64,000 bases of DNA from Tipula vernalis (taxonomy: Eukaryota > Arthropoda > Insecta > Diptera > Tipulidae). Below, one piece after another: positions 11,164-22,859 of the stretch. The translations under genes were made by a program, and so were the position numbers. The DNA lies in assembly GCA_958295665.1 (NCBI GenBank), contig OY282558.1:142790642-142854641 (forward strand), written 5' to 3'. Positions within the stretch are counted from its first letter, which is position 1. The number at the start of each line of letters is the position of its first letter. A model generated the notes under the pieces. That model was not told where the DNA came from. It made no database searches and saw only the letters and a list, made by a program, of their open reading frames with translations.

Positions 11164-12083
11164 TTGAAAGAACGCAGACGTATACTAGAAGCATTAGAAA
11201 AAACATCATCAAAAATTAAACCAAAAATGTTCGTAGGCAGTAATCATTCAGCATTAGTTTCATTATCAAATTATATGTGTCCAGCGTGCAACATGTCACA
11301 TTCAATTTATCAGTGTACGAAGTTTCAAAAACTAGATCATCAGGAAAAAGAAAGAATTATAAAAGAAAAGAAATTGTGGTATAACTGTTTAAGACCAAAT
11401 CATCAGATAAACAATTGTTTTGCTTCTGGGTGTAAAATATTTAATCGAAAACACAACACGCTATTACATATTAATAAACTCAAGGAACCTCTACAAATTA
11501 AACCATTAGCATCACCAGTAACAGAAGTCCAAAACCAAACAATACCATCTACGGAAGTATCAACATCAAATTGCGCATATGCTTTACTTAGTCAAAAACA
11601 AATTAAACATATTGGGGTAGCAACAGCTTTGGTAGATGTTGAAGATACATTTGGAGACTTCTATAACTATAGATGTCTACTCGATTCAGGTAGTCAGTCA
11701 AATTTCATTAGAACAACGACTATGCAACAACTAGGAATCAATATAATCAAAACTAACACAGCAGTTTCAGGAATTCACAAGTGACAATTAGATCAAAATA
11801 TACATCATTCAGCGTAAATTTGAATTGATTAGTGATTGATAAAATTACTGGCTTAATACCAACTCATCGAATAGAATTTGCACAGTCATCCGTGCCAAAT
11901 GTTCAATTAGCAGATCCAAATTTTAATTATTCAGGCAAAATAGATGTTTTAATCGGAGCAGAACATTACCATAATATAGTAAAAGAACGAATCATACAAC
12001 CGTCGCTCCGTTTTCCAGCACTGCGGGATAGTGAATTTGGCTACATCATATTTGGAACATTTCAAATTCAACAATATCTATAA
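11164..12083 (+). pseudogene. BEL/Pao CCHC region and aspartic protease
   Basis: Residues 38-95 of the 206-codon frame hold two cysteine clusters, CPACNMSHSIYQC and CLRPNHQINNC, then CKIFNRKHNTLLH, as in BEL/Pao Gag-Pro. The protease active site reads CLLDSGSQSNFI (D-S-G) near residue 173. After a frame break at about 11785, 11832-12083 continues with ITGLIPTHRI and the IDVLIGAEHYHNI block; LIG-D/E-H is the conserved second protease motif. The polyprotein would need both pieces in one frame. Confidence 0.8.
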
Positions 12084-12089
12084 TTCAAT

Positions 12090-12513
12090 GCCATCTATCT
12101 ACAGAAGATAATATTGATCATCTTTTACAACAATTCTGGAAAATAGAAAACTGCGAGAAGAACATTTTAAAAATACGCATGGTAGAGGCAAGGATGGAAA
12201 ATTCATATCATGCCATATTGAAACCGAGCACAGTTACAACAAAATGCCGTACGGATTGACACCATCGAGCTTTATAGCTACGAAATGTTTGGAGCAGTTA
12301 GCAAACGATGAGAAACTCAAATTTCCGGAAGCAGCTAAAGTGATAAAAAGAGATTTTTATGTAGATGACCTTATGTCGGGCACAGATGATATAAATGATG
12401 CCATAACGCTAAAGGAAGAAATTAAACAACTATGTAAATTAGGTTTTGAATTACATAAATGGAATTCAAACAATGAAAAATTGATAGACAAACCTGTTGA
12501 AAATACAAAGTAA
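12090..12513 (+). pseudogene. BEL/Pao reverse transcriptase, deleted
   Basis: The segment 12100-12160 reads DHLLQQFWKIE, the entry to RT. The template-binding and first aspartate blocks are then missing. From 12244 the frame reads MPYGLTPSSFIATKCLEQLA and RDFYVDDLMSGTD, with the YVDD catalytic box intact, then LGFELHKWNSN. This pattern (YVDD-SG, F-L-KW-SN) is diagnostic of BEL/Pao. The deletion removes one catalytic aspartate, so the enzyme cannot be active. Confidence 0.85.
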
Positions 12514-12641
12514 ATACAATCACAAGAAACATCAGCCATAAAAACTCTTGGGCTTATGTGGAATACAGACGAGTTCAGCTATAAGAGTCAAACTACTTCT
12601 AACATCATTACAAACGAGTAATTCTAGCAATTATTGCAAAA

Positions 12642-13280
12642 TTGTTTGACCCAATAGGATTAATCGGCCCTGTAATTCTTGTTGCAAAATTCATAATGCG
12701 CGAATTATGGAAATTAAAAATTGATTGGGATGCGGAGCTACCTCTAGATATTACTTCAAAATGGCTTTCATTTCAAAATCAACTAAAGTCCTTAGAGGAA
12801 ATAAATATTAAACGATTAGTTATACCAGTAATACCATACAACAATATCGAGTTACATGGATTCAGTGATGGATCAGAGGACGCTTATGGAGTGGCAATTT
12901 ATATAAGAACGACGGATGGGCAAGGAATAAACCATTGCAGGCTACTTTGTTCAAAATCAAAGGTAGCTCCAATGAAGCGACAAACAATTCCAAGAATAGA
13001 ATTATGTGGTGTTCTACTTATGTCTAACCTCATACAAATAGTGAAAAGTTCAATGGATATTAATTTCCAAAAAACTTATTTATGGACTGATTCCACAATT
13101 GTTTTGTACTGGTTAAAAATGCAGCCGAATAACCTAAAACAATTTGTTGGGAATCGGATAACGAAAATTCATAATTTGACACATGATGTTGAATGGAGAC
13201 ATGTAGGTTCAAATTCGAATCCTGCAGATATGGTATCAAGAGGTCTACTTCCGAAAGATCTTAAGAACAACAGTCTATAG
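12642..13280 (+). pseudogene. BEL/Pao RNase H domain
   Basis: A 212-codon open stretch starts FDPIGLIGPVILVAKFIMRE and carries LHGFSDGSEDAYGVAIYIR, KSKVAPMKRQTIPRIELCG and YLWTDSTIVLYWLK. It ends with VEWRHVGSNSNPADMVSRG. The D of FSDGSE, the E of RIELCG and the D of WTDST are the RNase H carboxylates, all present. The domain has no internal break and is the best-preserved part of this element. It begins just after two stops near 12620. Confidence 0.88.
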
Positions 13281-13382
13281 TGGAATAGACCTTAATTTTT
13301 AAGAGCAGACAAGGAACATTGGCCGGAACATACAACGAATGTTATCTACAATGGAAAGGAGCTCGAAACAAAAACAATTAAT

Positions 13383-14782
13383 TTGTCATCTACATGTATG
13401 CCACAAAAATGCGATATCATCAATCGATTTAGCAGTCTTACAAAACTTCAACGTAATATCGCCTTTGTTTTGAAATTTTTAAGCAATCTGAAAAATATCA
13501 AAGGAACAAGTAAAAGACACAAGGAAAACACACAAGTTGCGGAAATTCGTCCATTAAGTGTAGAAGAGATTAAAAATGCAAATTTTTGTTTGATAAAGCA
13601 AGTTCAGTCTTCGTATTTTAGCAAGGAAATCCAGCAATTATCGAGTAGAACAACAAGGCAACCAACAGTTGATAGAAACAGTTCTATATTTTAACTGTGT
13701 CCATATCTAGATGAAGGAAATATACTACGTGTCGGTGGCCGTTTAGACGAAGCTAAGTTTCATCAGGATATGAAGCATCAAATACTATTACCAACAAAAC
13801 ATCATTTCACACGATTAATGTTCGAGTATTACCATTGTAAAAATCTACATGTGGGTCCACAAAGCCTCCTTGAAATAGTAATGGAACAATATTGGCCACT
13901 AAGAGGGAAAAGATTTAGCAAATTCAGTATATAGACAGTGTATAACATGTTTTCGAAGTCAACCAAAAGCAATCACAAATTTAATGGGAAACTTACCATC
14001 TGTAAGGTTAAAGTTCGAACGAGCATTTAAGACCACAGGAATAGACTACGCCGGTCCTATTATGGTAAAAAGGATGTATGGGCGTTCATAAATATTAGAT
14101 AACGCTTATATCGCACTTTTCATTTGCATGTCAATAAAGGCAATACATCTGGAATTAGTCAGCAATTTAAGTACAGATGGGTTTTTAGCTGCTTTTTAAA
14201 GATTTATAAGCCGTCGCGGAAAACCGACAGATGTTTATAGCGACAATGGGTGTAATTTTAAAGGACCTAATTCTCAACAATTATTTACTACGAGATCATC
14301 AAAACCAAGCCTGTATAATCGACAGTAATTCTCATCAAGGCATTAAATGGCATTTTATTCCGACCTATTCACCAAACTTTGGAGGTTTATGGGAATCGGC
14401 GGTAAAAATCGTCAAATTACACTTGTATCGAATTTTGGGAAAAGCACATCTAACCTTTGAGGAATTAACCACATTACTAATTCAGATTGAATCAGTAATC
14501 AACTCAAGACCACTTACACCAATTAGTGATAGTCCAGATGATTATGAAGTAATAACACCTGGGCAATTCTTAATAGGAAGTTCCTTAGAGAGTACGCCAG
14601 AACTAGACGTTACCGAAGAAAATTCTAACAGATTATCTCGGTGGAATCGTATTAAACAACTGAAACAGCATTTTTGGCAGCGATGTTGCAGTGAATATTT
14701 AGTTTCTTATGAAAAACGGTACAAATGGAATAAAGCTAATAATAAGTATCGCATTAGTACTCTAATATTTGGTCAAAGATGA
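13383..14782 (+). pseudogene. BEL/Pao integrase, broken
   Basis: The 13383-13694 frame is the linker before integrase (RPLSVEEIKNANF). After the stop, 13725-13915 reads ILRVGGRLDEAKF, KHQILLPTKHHFTRLM and HVGPQSLLEI, the N-terminal zinc-binding region. The core follows with TGIDYAGPI (first D, about 14040), KPTDVYSDNGCNFKG (second D, about 14220) and FGGLWESAVKIVK (third acid, about 14390). All three acids are visible, but stops lie at 13695, about 13933, about 14090 and 14197, and a frameshift lies in the 14231-14782 frame around 14280. The C-terminus ends near DDKLPP at 14782. Confidence 0.85.
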
Positions 14783-14900
14783 TAAATTACCACCGTGAAA
14801 AGTGAATATTATGTTAGATAGGGATATCCGCTGGAATACTTTACAGAGTACGTTAGAACTTATCCTTCCTTAGTAAAAATAACACTTCGGGAACAGAAAA

Positions 14901-16030
14901 AATACGAAATGTTGGATGAACGAATATTGAGCAATATGCCGTACAGCTACAAAATGTTCTTAAACCAATGAAAATACCTTTAGATACGGACAATTTAAAT
15001 AAGCACAGAAAAAATATTTTGCGGCGACAAATATTTGGCATCAAAATTAATAAATTGGCAACAAATATAATATTTTGAAACAGAAAAAAAATCGATACAA
15101 ACTATTTAATATTTTATCTGTGTCTGCAAGATTGACGAACATTATTTATTTATAAATTTGTTGTCAATTTATTATTTTTGTCGCTCAAAATGTTGATTTC
15201 AATGCGCCAAAAAAGATTTTTTGTGACCCCTTCCAAAAGTTCCAACAAATTATAAATGTTGCCAATTTATTATTTATTGGTCCAAAAGAGTATTTTTTAT
15301 GATGCCGGGAAATGGCTTTTGTTGCTCATTAAATTGTGCTCTTTTATTAATTTTTTGTATCTCAAATTTTAATTATTGATGTGCCGGTTTGTTGCCAGCT
15401 CTTCAGATACCCAAAGCTGTAGCGACTTTAGCAATATTGTTGACAAATTTACAAGCATCTATTATTGACCACAGACGTTAAAACTTTTAAAAGAAAAATT
15501 TGCCATTATAAGAAATTAAGATGCTGAAATTATGGATAATGCATTTAGGATGAGCCCAAAATCTGAAATGGCCTGTTTATGGTAGGACCATTTAAAGCAA
15601 ATAAAGAAATAAAATTCAGTCAAAAGAAAAGTTCGACTTACAGTCAGTTTATATACAGAATTAAACCAAACTATTGCACTGTGTTTGTACCCAACAACCT
15701 GGCACAAGGAATAGTAAGGTGCTAATTTTAAACCAAAAATAAAAAAATACCCAAACTTAAAAACGACAATCAACATCTAACGAAAATGAGAGAAATTTTC
15801 CATTGGCAGACGAGTTTCTAACGAAAATCGGATCATCATTGGGCACATTTAACTCTGCCAACTGTTGGCAATATGTTAAGTAAAATCAACGCGTTTAATT
15901 TTTATTTTTTCTGCCGGTACTTAATTTGTTTTCCTTTCCATTTCTCCCCCTAAAATTTGAGATTGTTTGGATTTTAATGTTACATACATAATGAGGTTGT
16001 TTCCCGGGAATGTAAAAGGTCCGGGAACGG
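14901..16030. other. Non-coding right flank inside the hAT-like element
   Basis: AT-rich sequence with several GTTGCCAATTTATTATTT-like and TTGCCAGC-type near repeats. No transposase motif is visible. It probably joins the BEL/Pao 3' LTR to the right arm of the hAT-like element. Confidence 0.4.
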
Positions 16031-16040
16031 ACAAACCCTA

Positions 16041-16048
16041 GTCTCGAA
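16041..16048 (+). repeat. 8-bp target duplication of hAT-like element, right
   Basis: GTCTCGAA; pairs with 9350-9357. Confidence 0.8.
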
Positions 16049-16620
16049 CCACAGAGACGATAGAGGAAAATGAAAATCGAATGAATGCAAATCAGAAATG
16101 GCAACCATAATAGACGAAACGTTAAAAATTCGCGAAATCCGACACGCAATCGATCGTTCGTGACGAATTTGAGTAGATTTGAGTTCTTAATTTATTTCAG
16201 TAAAATATTTATTATTTTGCACCACCATTTTTCGCACACACGAAATGAGTGGTTGGTGGCCAATACAAAGAGCGACGCGTTGAAGCGTTGATATCCGAGG
16301 CGAGACTGATTAAAAAACAAATAATAATTTATTTTGTTTTGTGTTTGTGTTGTATGTTCTTCGTGCTGTGATTGAGCACGAAAGGGGAAATTGGCCCAAT
16401 AAGCATTCGACGTGGAATGTGTAGTGGTTAATTGGGTGAACCGCTACAATTCATTTGAAAATGTGATATGGAGTGTACCTTTTGTGAAGTCCTGAAATGT
16501 TCAAGCGAACCATCTGGAATGTGCTGCTCGAACGGAAAAATACAATTATCATCTTTAACAATTTATATTATACATCTGGATCTTCCTCTGCCTGAAGAGG
16601 ATTAAAAATTTCTTCAGATT
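16049..16620 (+). pseudogene. Helitron protein, second part and cysteine motif
   Basis: After the hAT-like insertion the frame resumes with TTETIEENENRMNANQKW. At 16465-16545 a frame reads ECTFCEVLKCSSEPSGMCCS, then NGKIQLSSL. This is the C-x2-C...GMCC-xGK-xL motif found ahead of the Rep domain in Helitron proteins. Stops and a shift at about 16110 separate the pieces, and a stretch of the usual linker is missing or unrecognisable. Confidence 0.75.
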
Positions 16621-16984
16621 TATTTTTTGTGGGATGAATAAACTAAAGCAGTGGAGTTATTCCAGGTACAAGCCGCGAGATTATTCTTAATTTGCGGCGA
16701 CTTCTCCACGAACACAATGATTTGGCTATATGACAATCTATCAATAATTTCGCGCGTTCTACTAATGAGATTGCAATTGTTGTTATTGGCAATAATAATG
16801 TTGACAAATATGAAATAAATTTTCAAAAAAGAAGTAAAGATTTACAGTGAATCACTGAAACGCACCGTTCGTATGATGCTTTGCAGTATTCTCTCATTTT
16901 TTTTACACAAAAACCGAAGATGGACGTTTCATATTTATTCACCTCAATTGAAAAAATGCACAAATGGTAATTGGTTGGATAAAT

Positions 16985-17720
16985 GGTAATTTTGCCAGCC
17001 AAATACGCACAAGATGCGATGACATATGTTCGTGCGTATGGAGGTCCTGATTTATTAACGTGACGTTTACGTGTAATTTAGCTCGAAATAAATGATTGAA
17101 CTGCTCGAGTATTCAAGCTCGAAAAGTTAATAAAACCCAGTCATGTTTTTGGTGAACCGCGTTGCTTGTTATCTATTCAATCTAGATGGCAAAAGCGTGG
17201 ATTGCCTCAAAGGCACATTTTAATATGGCCGAGTTACGGAACCAGGAACGTGTGGGGTACTCAATAACCGTCATCGCTATGTATGTACGAAGCAATGTAG
17301 GAAAAAGCGAAATGACCCGCGAGACTTAAGCTGTTGATGACGGATATCTTTAATATTGAAGACGTAAGCCTCAAGATGGTGGTCACATAACAACAATTAC
17401 AATGACAACTAATCAGAGACGCCAAGAAATTGAAATTCATAACAAATGGATTGTCTTATACTGTCTTCTTCTATCTAAAATATTTGGAGCCCAAATAAAC
17501 GTTGAATATTACAATTCTGTAAAATCCATCAAGTATAAATGCAAACATGTCGCTAAAGGGAGTGATGAAACGATTTTCAGAGTGGAGAATCGAAACGCAA
17601 ATGATGAAGTAATTCAATATCAACTGGTGCGGTACATTAGCAGTAAGGAAGTAGTTTGGCATATTCTGAGTTTTCAAATCCATGAGCTACATCCAACCTT
17701 CATATTTAAGAAATAGAGAA
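16985..17720 (+). pseudogene. Helitron Rep (HUH) domain remnant
   Basis: The HUH nuclease nicks and joins DNA ends in rolling-circle transposition. Visible blocks are LPAKYAQDAMTYVRAYGGPD, TARVFKLEKL, VFGEPRC and WQKRGLPQRHILIW. The two-histidine motif, normally GLPHAHIL, is GLPQRHIL here, so one metal-binding histidine is lost. From 17402 a 104-codon frame reads HNKWIVLYCLLLSKIFGAQI, NVEYYNSVKSIKYKCKHVAK and GSDETIFRVENR, then VRYISSKEVVWHIL, the region carrying the catalytic tyrosine segment. Stops occur at about 17060 and 17320. Confidence 0.85.
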
Positions 17721-18456
17721 CGTGTAATAGAAAATGCACAAGCAAGGGCTGCGAGTCCTCCAAGCATTGACCGCCTTTATCCAGTTATGTGCGAAAAGAA
17801 AAAAATTGCGGGATATTTCACTTGGAATAAATCGACACAAACGATTCACAGAAGAAAGATTCATAGAAGAATATGTTCATGCATCCTACACTTTGGACCG
17901 CGTATATATGTACAGTGCATCCAATCAATGTCCAACTTCATTTGATAATTTAAAGACAGTGAATGGGGCAGTTTCTGAAACACGCAATGAAGCCTGCCAA
18001 CGAATTGTATTGCTTGAAGATGGTCTTCACTGTGACAAAACTTCATCAGTAGCATCTGGTTTTTCTACGCCGTCTCAATTTCGAAATCCCTTCATAATTA
18101 TTGTTACCACCTGCTTTACGTAAAATCCTCGAGTTTTGGGAGACGTACAATGAGAAATTGGGCGAAGATATTCTGAGAGAAGTGCAAAGGTACAATCCTT
18201 ATCGATATACGGGCGTAATCTTCAGCAATTGGGACTTAAATCGCCTCAGCGCACTTTTTATCTATACGCTCCCGGCGGAACAGGAAAAATGTTTATTATC
18301 AATTTGCTTTTGGCTGAAATTCGAAAATCAAATCAAATTCCTCTTGGACGAATGCACTATGATTCAAAGGGGAAAACTGTCATTCTTTCAGGAGATTTTC
18401 ATCAGACATTTCCTGTACTTTTGAGGGGAACCCTAGCTGACGAAATAAAGCAATGA
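17721..18456 (+). pseudogene. Helitron linker and helicase N-terminus
   Basis: Frames at 17770-18120 show AGYFTWNKSTQTI (usually YVWN-S-K-W) and FTEERFIEEYVHAS-like residues, then LEFWETYNEKLGEDIL. From 18229 a frame reads RTFYLYAPGGTGKMFIINLL, the Walker A motif of the PIF1-like helicase (GGTGKT changed to GGTGKM), and KTVILSGDFHQTFPVLLRGT, the GDFRQ-LPV-RG motif. The expected Walker B sequence between them is missing: the reading jumps from the IRKSNQIP block directly to the later motif, so there is an internal deletion. Confidence 0.8.
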
Positions 18457-18613
18457 TATTTGTAGTAACATATAAAAAAATGGGACTAACGGCTAATATG
18501 ATTGCTTAGACATGCATCTGCGAACAATTTTTCAAATCAACTTTGCTTGCTGATAGAATATGATCGACTGATTACCGAAACGATCGTGCAAGTTTCCAAC
18601 AAATGTCTGTCTA

Positions 18614-18895
18614 GTGGTAAATTCAGTTGATGTTTTAAAGTTAAATGTATTTCCAAATATTGTAATTAATTACAAAAACAATGATTGGCTCTGCGAAAGA
18701 ACCATACTTGCACCAAAAAATGTCAGCGTCAACCAAATAAATCTGGAAATTCCAAGTTTGATCTCTGTAGCCTGTTTCATAGGAAACTTTAATACCTACA
18801 CTTCTCAATCGCATGTCGATCGAAATTTTGAAGCATACCCGACGGATTATGTGTTTGAAGTACTATCCAATTATCAGAGGCCTGATAATAAATAA
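18614..18895 (+). pseudogene. Helitron helicase C-terminal fragment
   Basis: The 93-codon frame contains VFPNIVINYKNNDWLCERTI and LAPKNVSVNQINLEI, equal to the FPNI--NY----WL-ERAILAPKN--V--IN block of Helitron helicases. The following YPTDYVFEVLSNY resembles the YP-EFLNSL segment. The remaining helicase motifs up to the C-terminus are absent. Confidence 0.75.
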
Positions 18896-18900
18896 TTATT

Positions 18901-21230
18901 ATATATGAAGGTAATAAATAATAAATTTCGCCAACCTATTCCTCAGAGAATATTAAATTGCAAATCAATCACAGCAACCAATTTTCAACATCATATCTGA
19001 AAGTTAAACATTTTATTTTGACCCCGTCATGAAGGTTTTCTGTAGTTATGGCAATGTAATTATATAAAAAATCTGCAAATCAGCAAACATTAAACTGGCC
19101 CTGTTTGTGGGTGAATTTAATAACTAAAGTGCCAAAATTAAAATATTTGGTTATATTCGACTAATAAAATTGATTTTCACTTCATCGTGGTGTAATTTAA
19201 TAAAAAAGGGGAAAGATTTAAGGTTTTCTTGCGCCTCTAGATCAAGACCTTTCCAACAATATAATTTAATAGTCTGAGGACTTCCAACAGTGATCAAGTT
19301 ACCGTATCTGCCGCCAGCGCTTTATTGGCGGATATGGTATCAGCACGTTAATATTCATCTTGAGAAAATCGTTCTTCACCTGGTCGTGGTGAACTTTATC
19401 AAAATCTTAAATACATCCCTTAACATATAAGAAGACATGTATATCTCACCACTGGTGTATCTGCATAAATTATTGCCCTATTTAAGAACTTATACAGCCC
19501 GGTTATATTCGATAGGAAAAAATTTCTTATCCCCGCAAGTGTAAATATTTGCAGGAGTTAACACGTTAACAGTAGTGATATTTTTAAGTAGGAGCGTCAT
19601 AGCGGTAATCTTGATAATTAACATGGTAGAACTAAAGTTGTTGCATTCTTTAAGGCCTTGTCAACGATAAACACCACAAAATATTCGAGTAAAAGAAACC
19701 GATGCTCACCTCACTCAATAATTCAATTCTCCTATCCTTTCTAAATCAAGAGCTTACTAACAACACCTACATCATATACACCTCACATTATATTCAACTG
19801 GGAAAAATCGATTTTCTGTCTCCTTACTTTATAAGAGTGGTGAAAAAGTTCAGAATTTTTTTGCTCCTATAGATCAGGCTGTTTACAACAGTATCACTTT
19901 CAAATCAATACGGATTTGCAATTAACCAAACAGGCGGTAAATTTGACTGGTAACATGATTATAATCTGGTGACACTGAAAAAAACGCAACTGGGACTTCA
20001 ACCGCAACTTCTGTCTCAACCTGTATAAAAGTATAAACCTTTGGTAGAGCAACGAAAGCTTGTATTGTCCACATTTTGCAATGAACTTTTCCAAAAGCTA
20101 GTTTTTTATTCTAAAATTATCGTTTGTTTGTGAAATAATAATCTATTTAGCCTCAAGCAGAAGCCTATTTCTAATTGTTGGCTTCTTGTGCTTTCCAGTC
20201 TTTTTAAAAAAATATCACAACATTTTCAATTGTTCAATGTTAAAAATAGAAAGCATCTGATTTTTAAAAGAACTTTTAAAGATTTGAGGGATCGAAAACA
20301 CTTTAAATTTGTTTCACTACGATTTTTTTTTTTTTAAATAATTTACATTCCGTTCCTTTGTGCTAGATGATTATGTTAAACATTTAGTCGAATTATCACT
20401 TATCACTTAACAACTTTTTACAATTTTTGTGTGTGAAACGGTGAAGGAACGGTGCTTGATACCTCGAAGTTTCATCCAAATATAATGTGAACAAATCAGA
20501 AGTGAACAGGGCGATTGATTGAGTAACTAACGTTTTTATAGATGAAATGGTGAGATGACCAGACAACAATGAATAAAATTTATCTTTAACCATTTTAAAA
20601 ATCAAAAGATTTCCTCTAGTTTTAATGCAATAAGGAATAGTCCCAGCCTAATTAGACAAAAATAGGAAAATGACAAAAGATTTAGTTTTTCACATAGATT
20701 AAGAATTCGATGACTCACTCTCTCATTCTTCTAACTCGGTTATTTCTCTTTTTAGGAAAAAACATGAAAAGGCAATGCAATGTTGTTCTAGGGCGATTTT
20801 CCTACCGATATGTTGTACATATAGTTGGTTCCAAACATTTTAAAAATGCTAAAGTTCAGTCAAATTGGAGAAAAATCGAGTTTTTTAAAGTAAAAATTGG
20901 TCAAAAAAATGTTTACCCCTTTTTTGGTGGGGAAGGGGGGGGGGTAGAGGGTGAGGTTTGTGGTCAGAGCTGTAAAAGCGAACTGGAACTGAGAACTGGA
21001 ACCCCTAGAAACGCAGCTTATTGACAAACCAAAACTTCGTGTACATTGTACAATTTATTTATAAATATCAAATATTTGTACCTGAGATTTTCAGTATTCT
21101 CTGTCAGCAGCAGAATCAATTCCGCCGGAAATTGTGTGTCAGCAGCAGAAACAAACCTAAAAGCAACCAGAAGCGTTCGAATCGTTGTTATAGAGAAGTG
21201 AAAAGTATTTACATCTTAGATAACTTTTAA
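18901..21230. other. Non-coding stretch with a G-run
   Basis: No domain is recognised on either strand. Loosely related blocks (CTCTAGATCAAGACCTTTCCAA at 19238 and CTATAGATCAGGCTGTTTACAA at 19866, each after GTGGTGAA-like sequence) hint at a degenerate dispersed repeat. A GGGGAAGGGGGGGGGGTAG run lies at 20931-20949. Confidence 0.4.
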
Positions 21231-21270
21231 ACAAATTTTTCGAAAATCACGACCACTTCGTGAGGCAAAT

Positions 21271-22071
21271 TTGAAATTGGTCGATTTTCAACGGAATCCA
21301 ATCGATATTTTGGGATGTTTGGACTTTGATGTTTATTACAATGGTAAATCAGTTTCCAGTCTACCGTTATACATCACCACCGGGAACAAAACCAGGTTTT
21401 CCATCCAAGGGGTCCATGCAATCACAGACACCAGTTTTACCGATGTACTGGTAAAATAAAGCCACCTATTTTCACCTGAGTGGGGTTCGTACAGTGGGCC
21501 TCCGATTATTCTTCAGGTGAATCCAAAAGTAATTCCGATACGTTTGTCAGCACGAAGAATTCCTACTGCCATGCGAGCAGCAATTGAAGTTCAATTAGAT
21601 AAATTGGTTCGACAGGGAATTCTGGAGCCGGTCAAAAACAGCGAGTGGGCGATGCCTATAGTACCTGTTCCGAAGGCCGATGGCAGTGTGAGAATTTACG
21701 GCGATTACAAATCAACGGTGAATAAAGCTCTCACACCGCACTGTTTTCCGGTTCCATCAGCAAATCACCTGTTATCGACGATACCACATGGTTCCGTATT
21801 TGCAAAACTCGACCAAGCCGCGCTATTACAAACAATTACAACACTCAAGGGAGCATTCAAGGTGAACCGACTCCAATTCGGTATTAGAACGGCGCCAGGA
21901 ATTTTCCAAAATTTCATGGAGAATCTACTTCGAGGGATTTCGGGAGTCATACCGTATTTCAACGATATCATCGTCATTGCGTCGTCCGATGCAGATTTAC
22001 GTCAGAAGTTGATCGACATCTTCCAACGATTTGATCAAGCTGGTATCCGTCTAAAACAAGACAAATGTTAA
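21271..22071 (+). pseudogene. Ty3/gypsy protease tail and reverse transcriptase
   Basis: The first frame (21271-21459) reads PIDILGCLDFDVYYNGKSVS and a VTG-T-IL-like end, matching the region before RT. The 184-codon frame at 21517 carries [20 protein letters not shown], a [20 protein letters not shown] region, [20 protein letters not shown] and [20 protein letters not shown]. The palm block has [19 protein letters not shown]. The catalytic YxDD is YFNDI, so the first aspartate is lost. At 22090 another frame continues with DFLGYRIDAEDLHPMQQKID and LQAFLGLINFYHSF. Confidence 0.85.
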
Positions 22072-22239
22072 ATTGGTTGTTCATCCACCGATTTTCTCGG
22101 TTACAGAATCGATGCCGAAGACCTGCACCCAATGCAACAAAAGATCGACACCATTAGAAGCACCCCACCACTAACGGATAAAGGGCAGCTACAAGCTTTC
22201 CTAGGCTTAATTAATTTTTACCATTCTTTTTCTAGCTGC

Positions 22240-22700
22240 TTCACAAAAATATCCTGGCGAGATGGGGACCTGCCGAGCAGCGCATTTTCGATGCGCTTAA
22301 AGATGCCTTGATGTCCAACAACGCCCTAATGCCATTAAGTGACAAATATCCGTTGTTGCTGGTATGTGACGCTTCCCCCTATGAATTGGCGGAATTGGCG
22401 TCATACTGTCACATAGAGTGGGCACGAAAGAACGTCTCATAGCTTACCATTCGAGAACGATAACCGAAACAGAACGACGATACAGCCAAGGTGATCGCGA
22501 GGCTTTGGCGATTATTGCAGGAATGAGAAAGTTCCATGATTTTCTCTATGGTCGAGAGTTCGTTATCGTGACGGACCATAAGCCGCTTGTAGTACTTTCC
22601 TGAATGCATACACGTTCAAACTCGTATACCGTGCCGGGAAGGATGTGGAAAATGCTGATGGTCTTAGTAGACTTCCCGTTCCGGGCACTATACGATCGTC
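22240..22700 (+). pseudogene. Ty3/gypsy RNase H remnant
   Basis: Bases 22285-22400 give a LMSNNALMPLSDKYPLLLVC frame followed by DASPYELA, the start of RNase H with its first aspartate. The 22418-22603 frame reads AYHSRTITETERRYSQGDRE, ALAIIAGMRKFHDFLYGREF and VIVTDHKPLVVLS, with the E and D positions intact. At 22610-22670 LVYRAGKDVENADGLSRLPV follows in another frame, the NVADALSRLP end of the domain. Frameshifts at about 22400 and 22600 break it. Confidence 0.82.
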
Positions 22701-22859
22701 ACAGAGGAAGAAGAGGTGCTGCTTATAGATACGGTGCTGCTTATAAGCCGACCGTCCATGCCAATGACATTGCCGCTTCAACAAACAAAGATCCAGTTCT
22801 CTCGCAGATCTATCAGTGGACACTGCAGGGCTGGCCAGAGAGTAAACCCGTGGAATAAT

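Larger units (their letters stand above)
9950..14900 (+). mobile_element. BEL/Pao LTR retrotransposon, internally deleted
   Basis: Gag, CCHC-like region, aspartic protease, partial RT, RNase H and integrase follow in BEL/Pao order on the plus strand. Each part is broken by a few stops or frameshifts, yet long frames persist, so it is younger than the copy at 1-940. Much of the RT fingers and palm is deleted (about 12130-12180). LTRs could not be paired by eye; 9560-9950 and 14850-15100 are the likely places. Confidence 0.85.
9358..16040. mobile_element. hAT-like DNA transposon with 8-bp duplication, carrying a nested BEL/Pao element
   Basis: The left end starts TAGGGCTTGCGTCCCGGGAA; the right end, read in reverse, starts TAGGGTTTGTCCGTTCCCGG. 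Both are followed by a further CCCGGGAA or TCTCGGG block. GTCTCGAA lies immediately outside on both sides (9350-9357 and 16041-16048). A TAGGG/CAGGG start with CCCGG and an 8-bp duplication is usual for hAT elements. No hAT transposase frame is seen: about 1.7 kb of its own sequence is left (9358 to ~9950 and ~14900-16040), the rest being BEL/Pao. It was probably non-autonomous. Confidence 0.75.
9141..18900 (+). mobile_element. Helitron (rolling-circle transposon), decayed and interrupted
   Basis: Helitron protein segments appear in order: the basic N-terminus (9220-9357), its continuation (16049-16110), the cysteine-rich motif (16440-16610), the Rep/HUH region (16985-17720) and the SF1 helicase (18229-18895). 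Between the first two lies a hAT-like insertion (9358-16040); removing it and one copy of its 8-bp duplication rejoins the reading frame. The terminal 5' TC and 3' hairpin/CTRR were not confidently located. Multiple stops make it non-functional. Confidence 0.8.

Noticed and set aside
15516..16149. Minus-strand frames of 84-86 codons
   Set aside because: Hydrophobic, T-rich translations of AT-rich DNA without domain motifs, inside the hAT-like flank.
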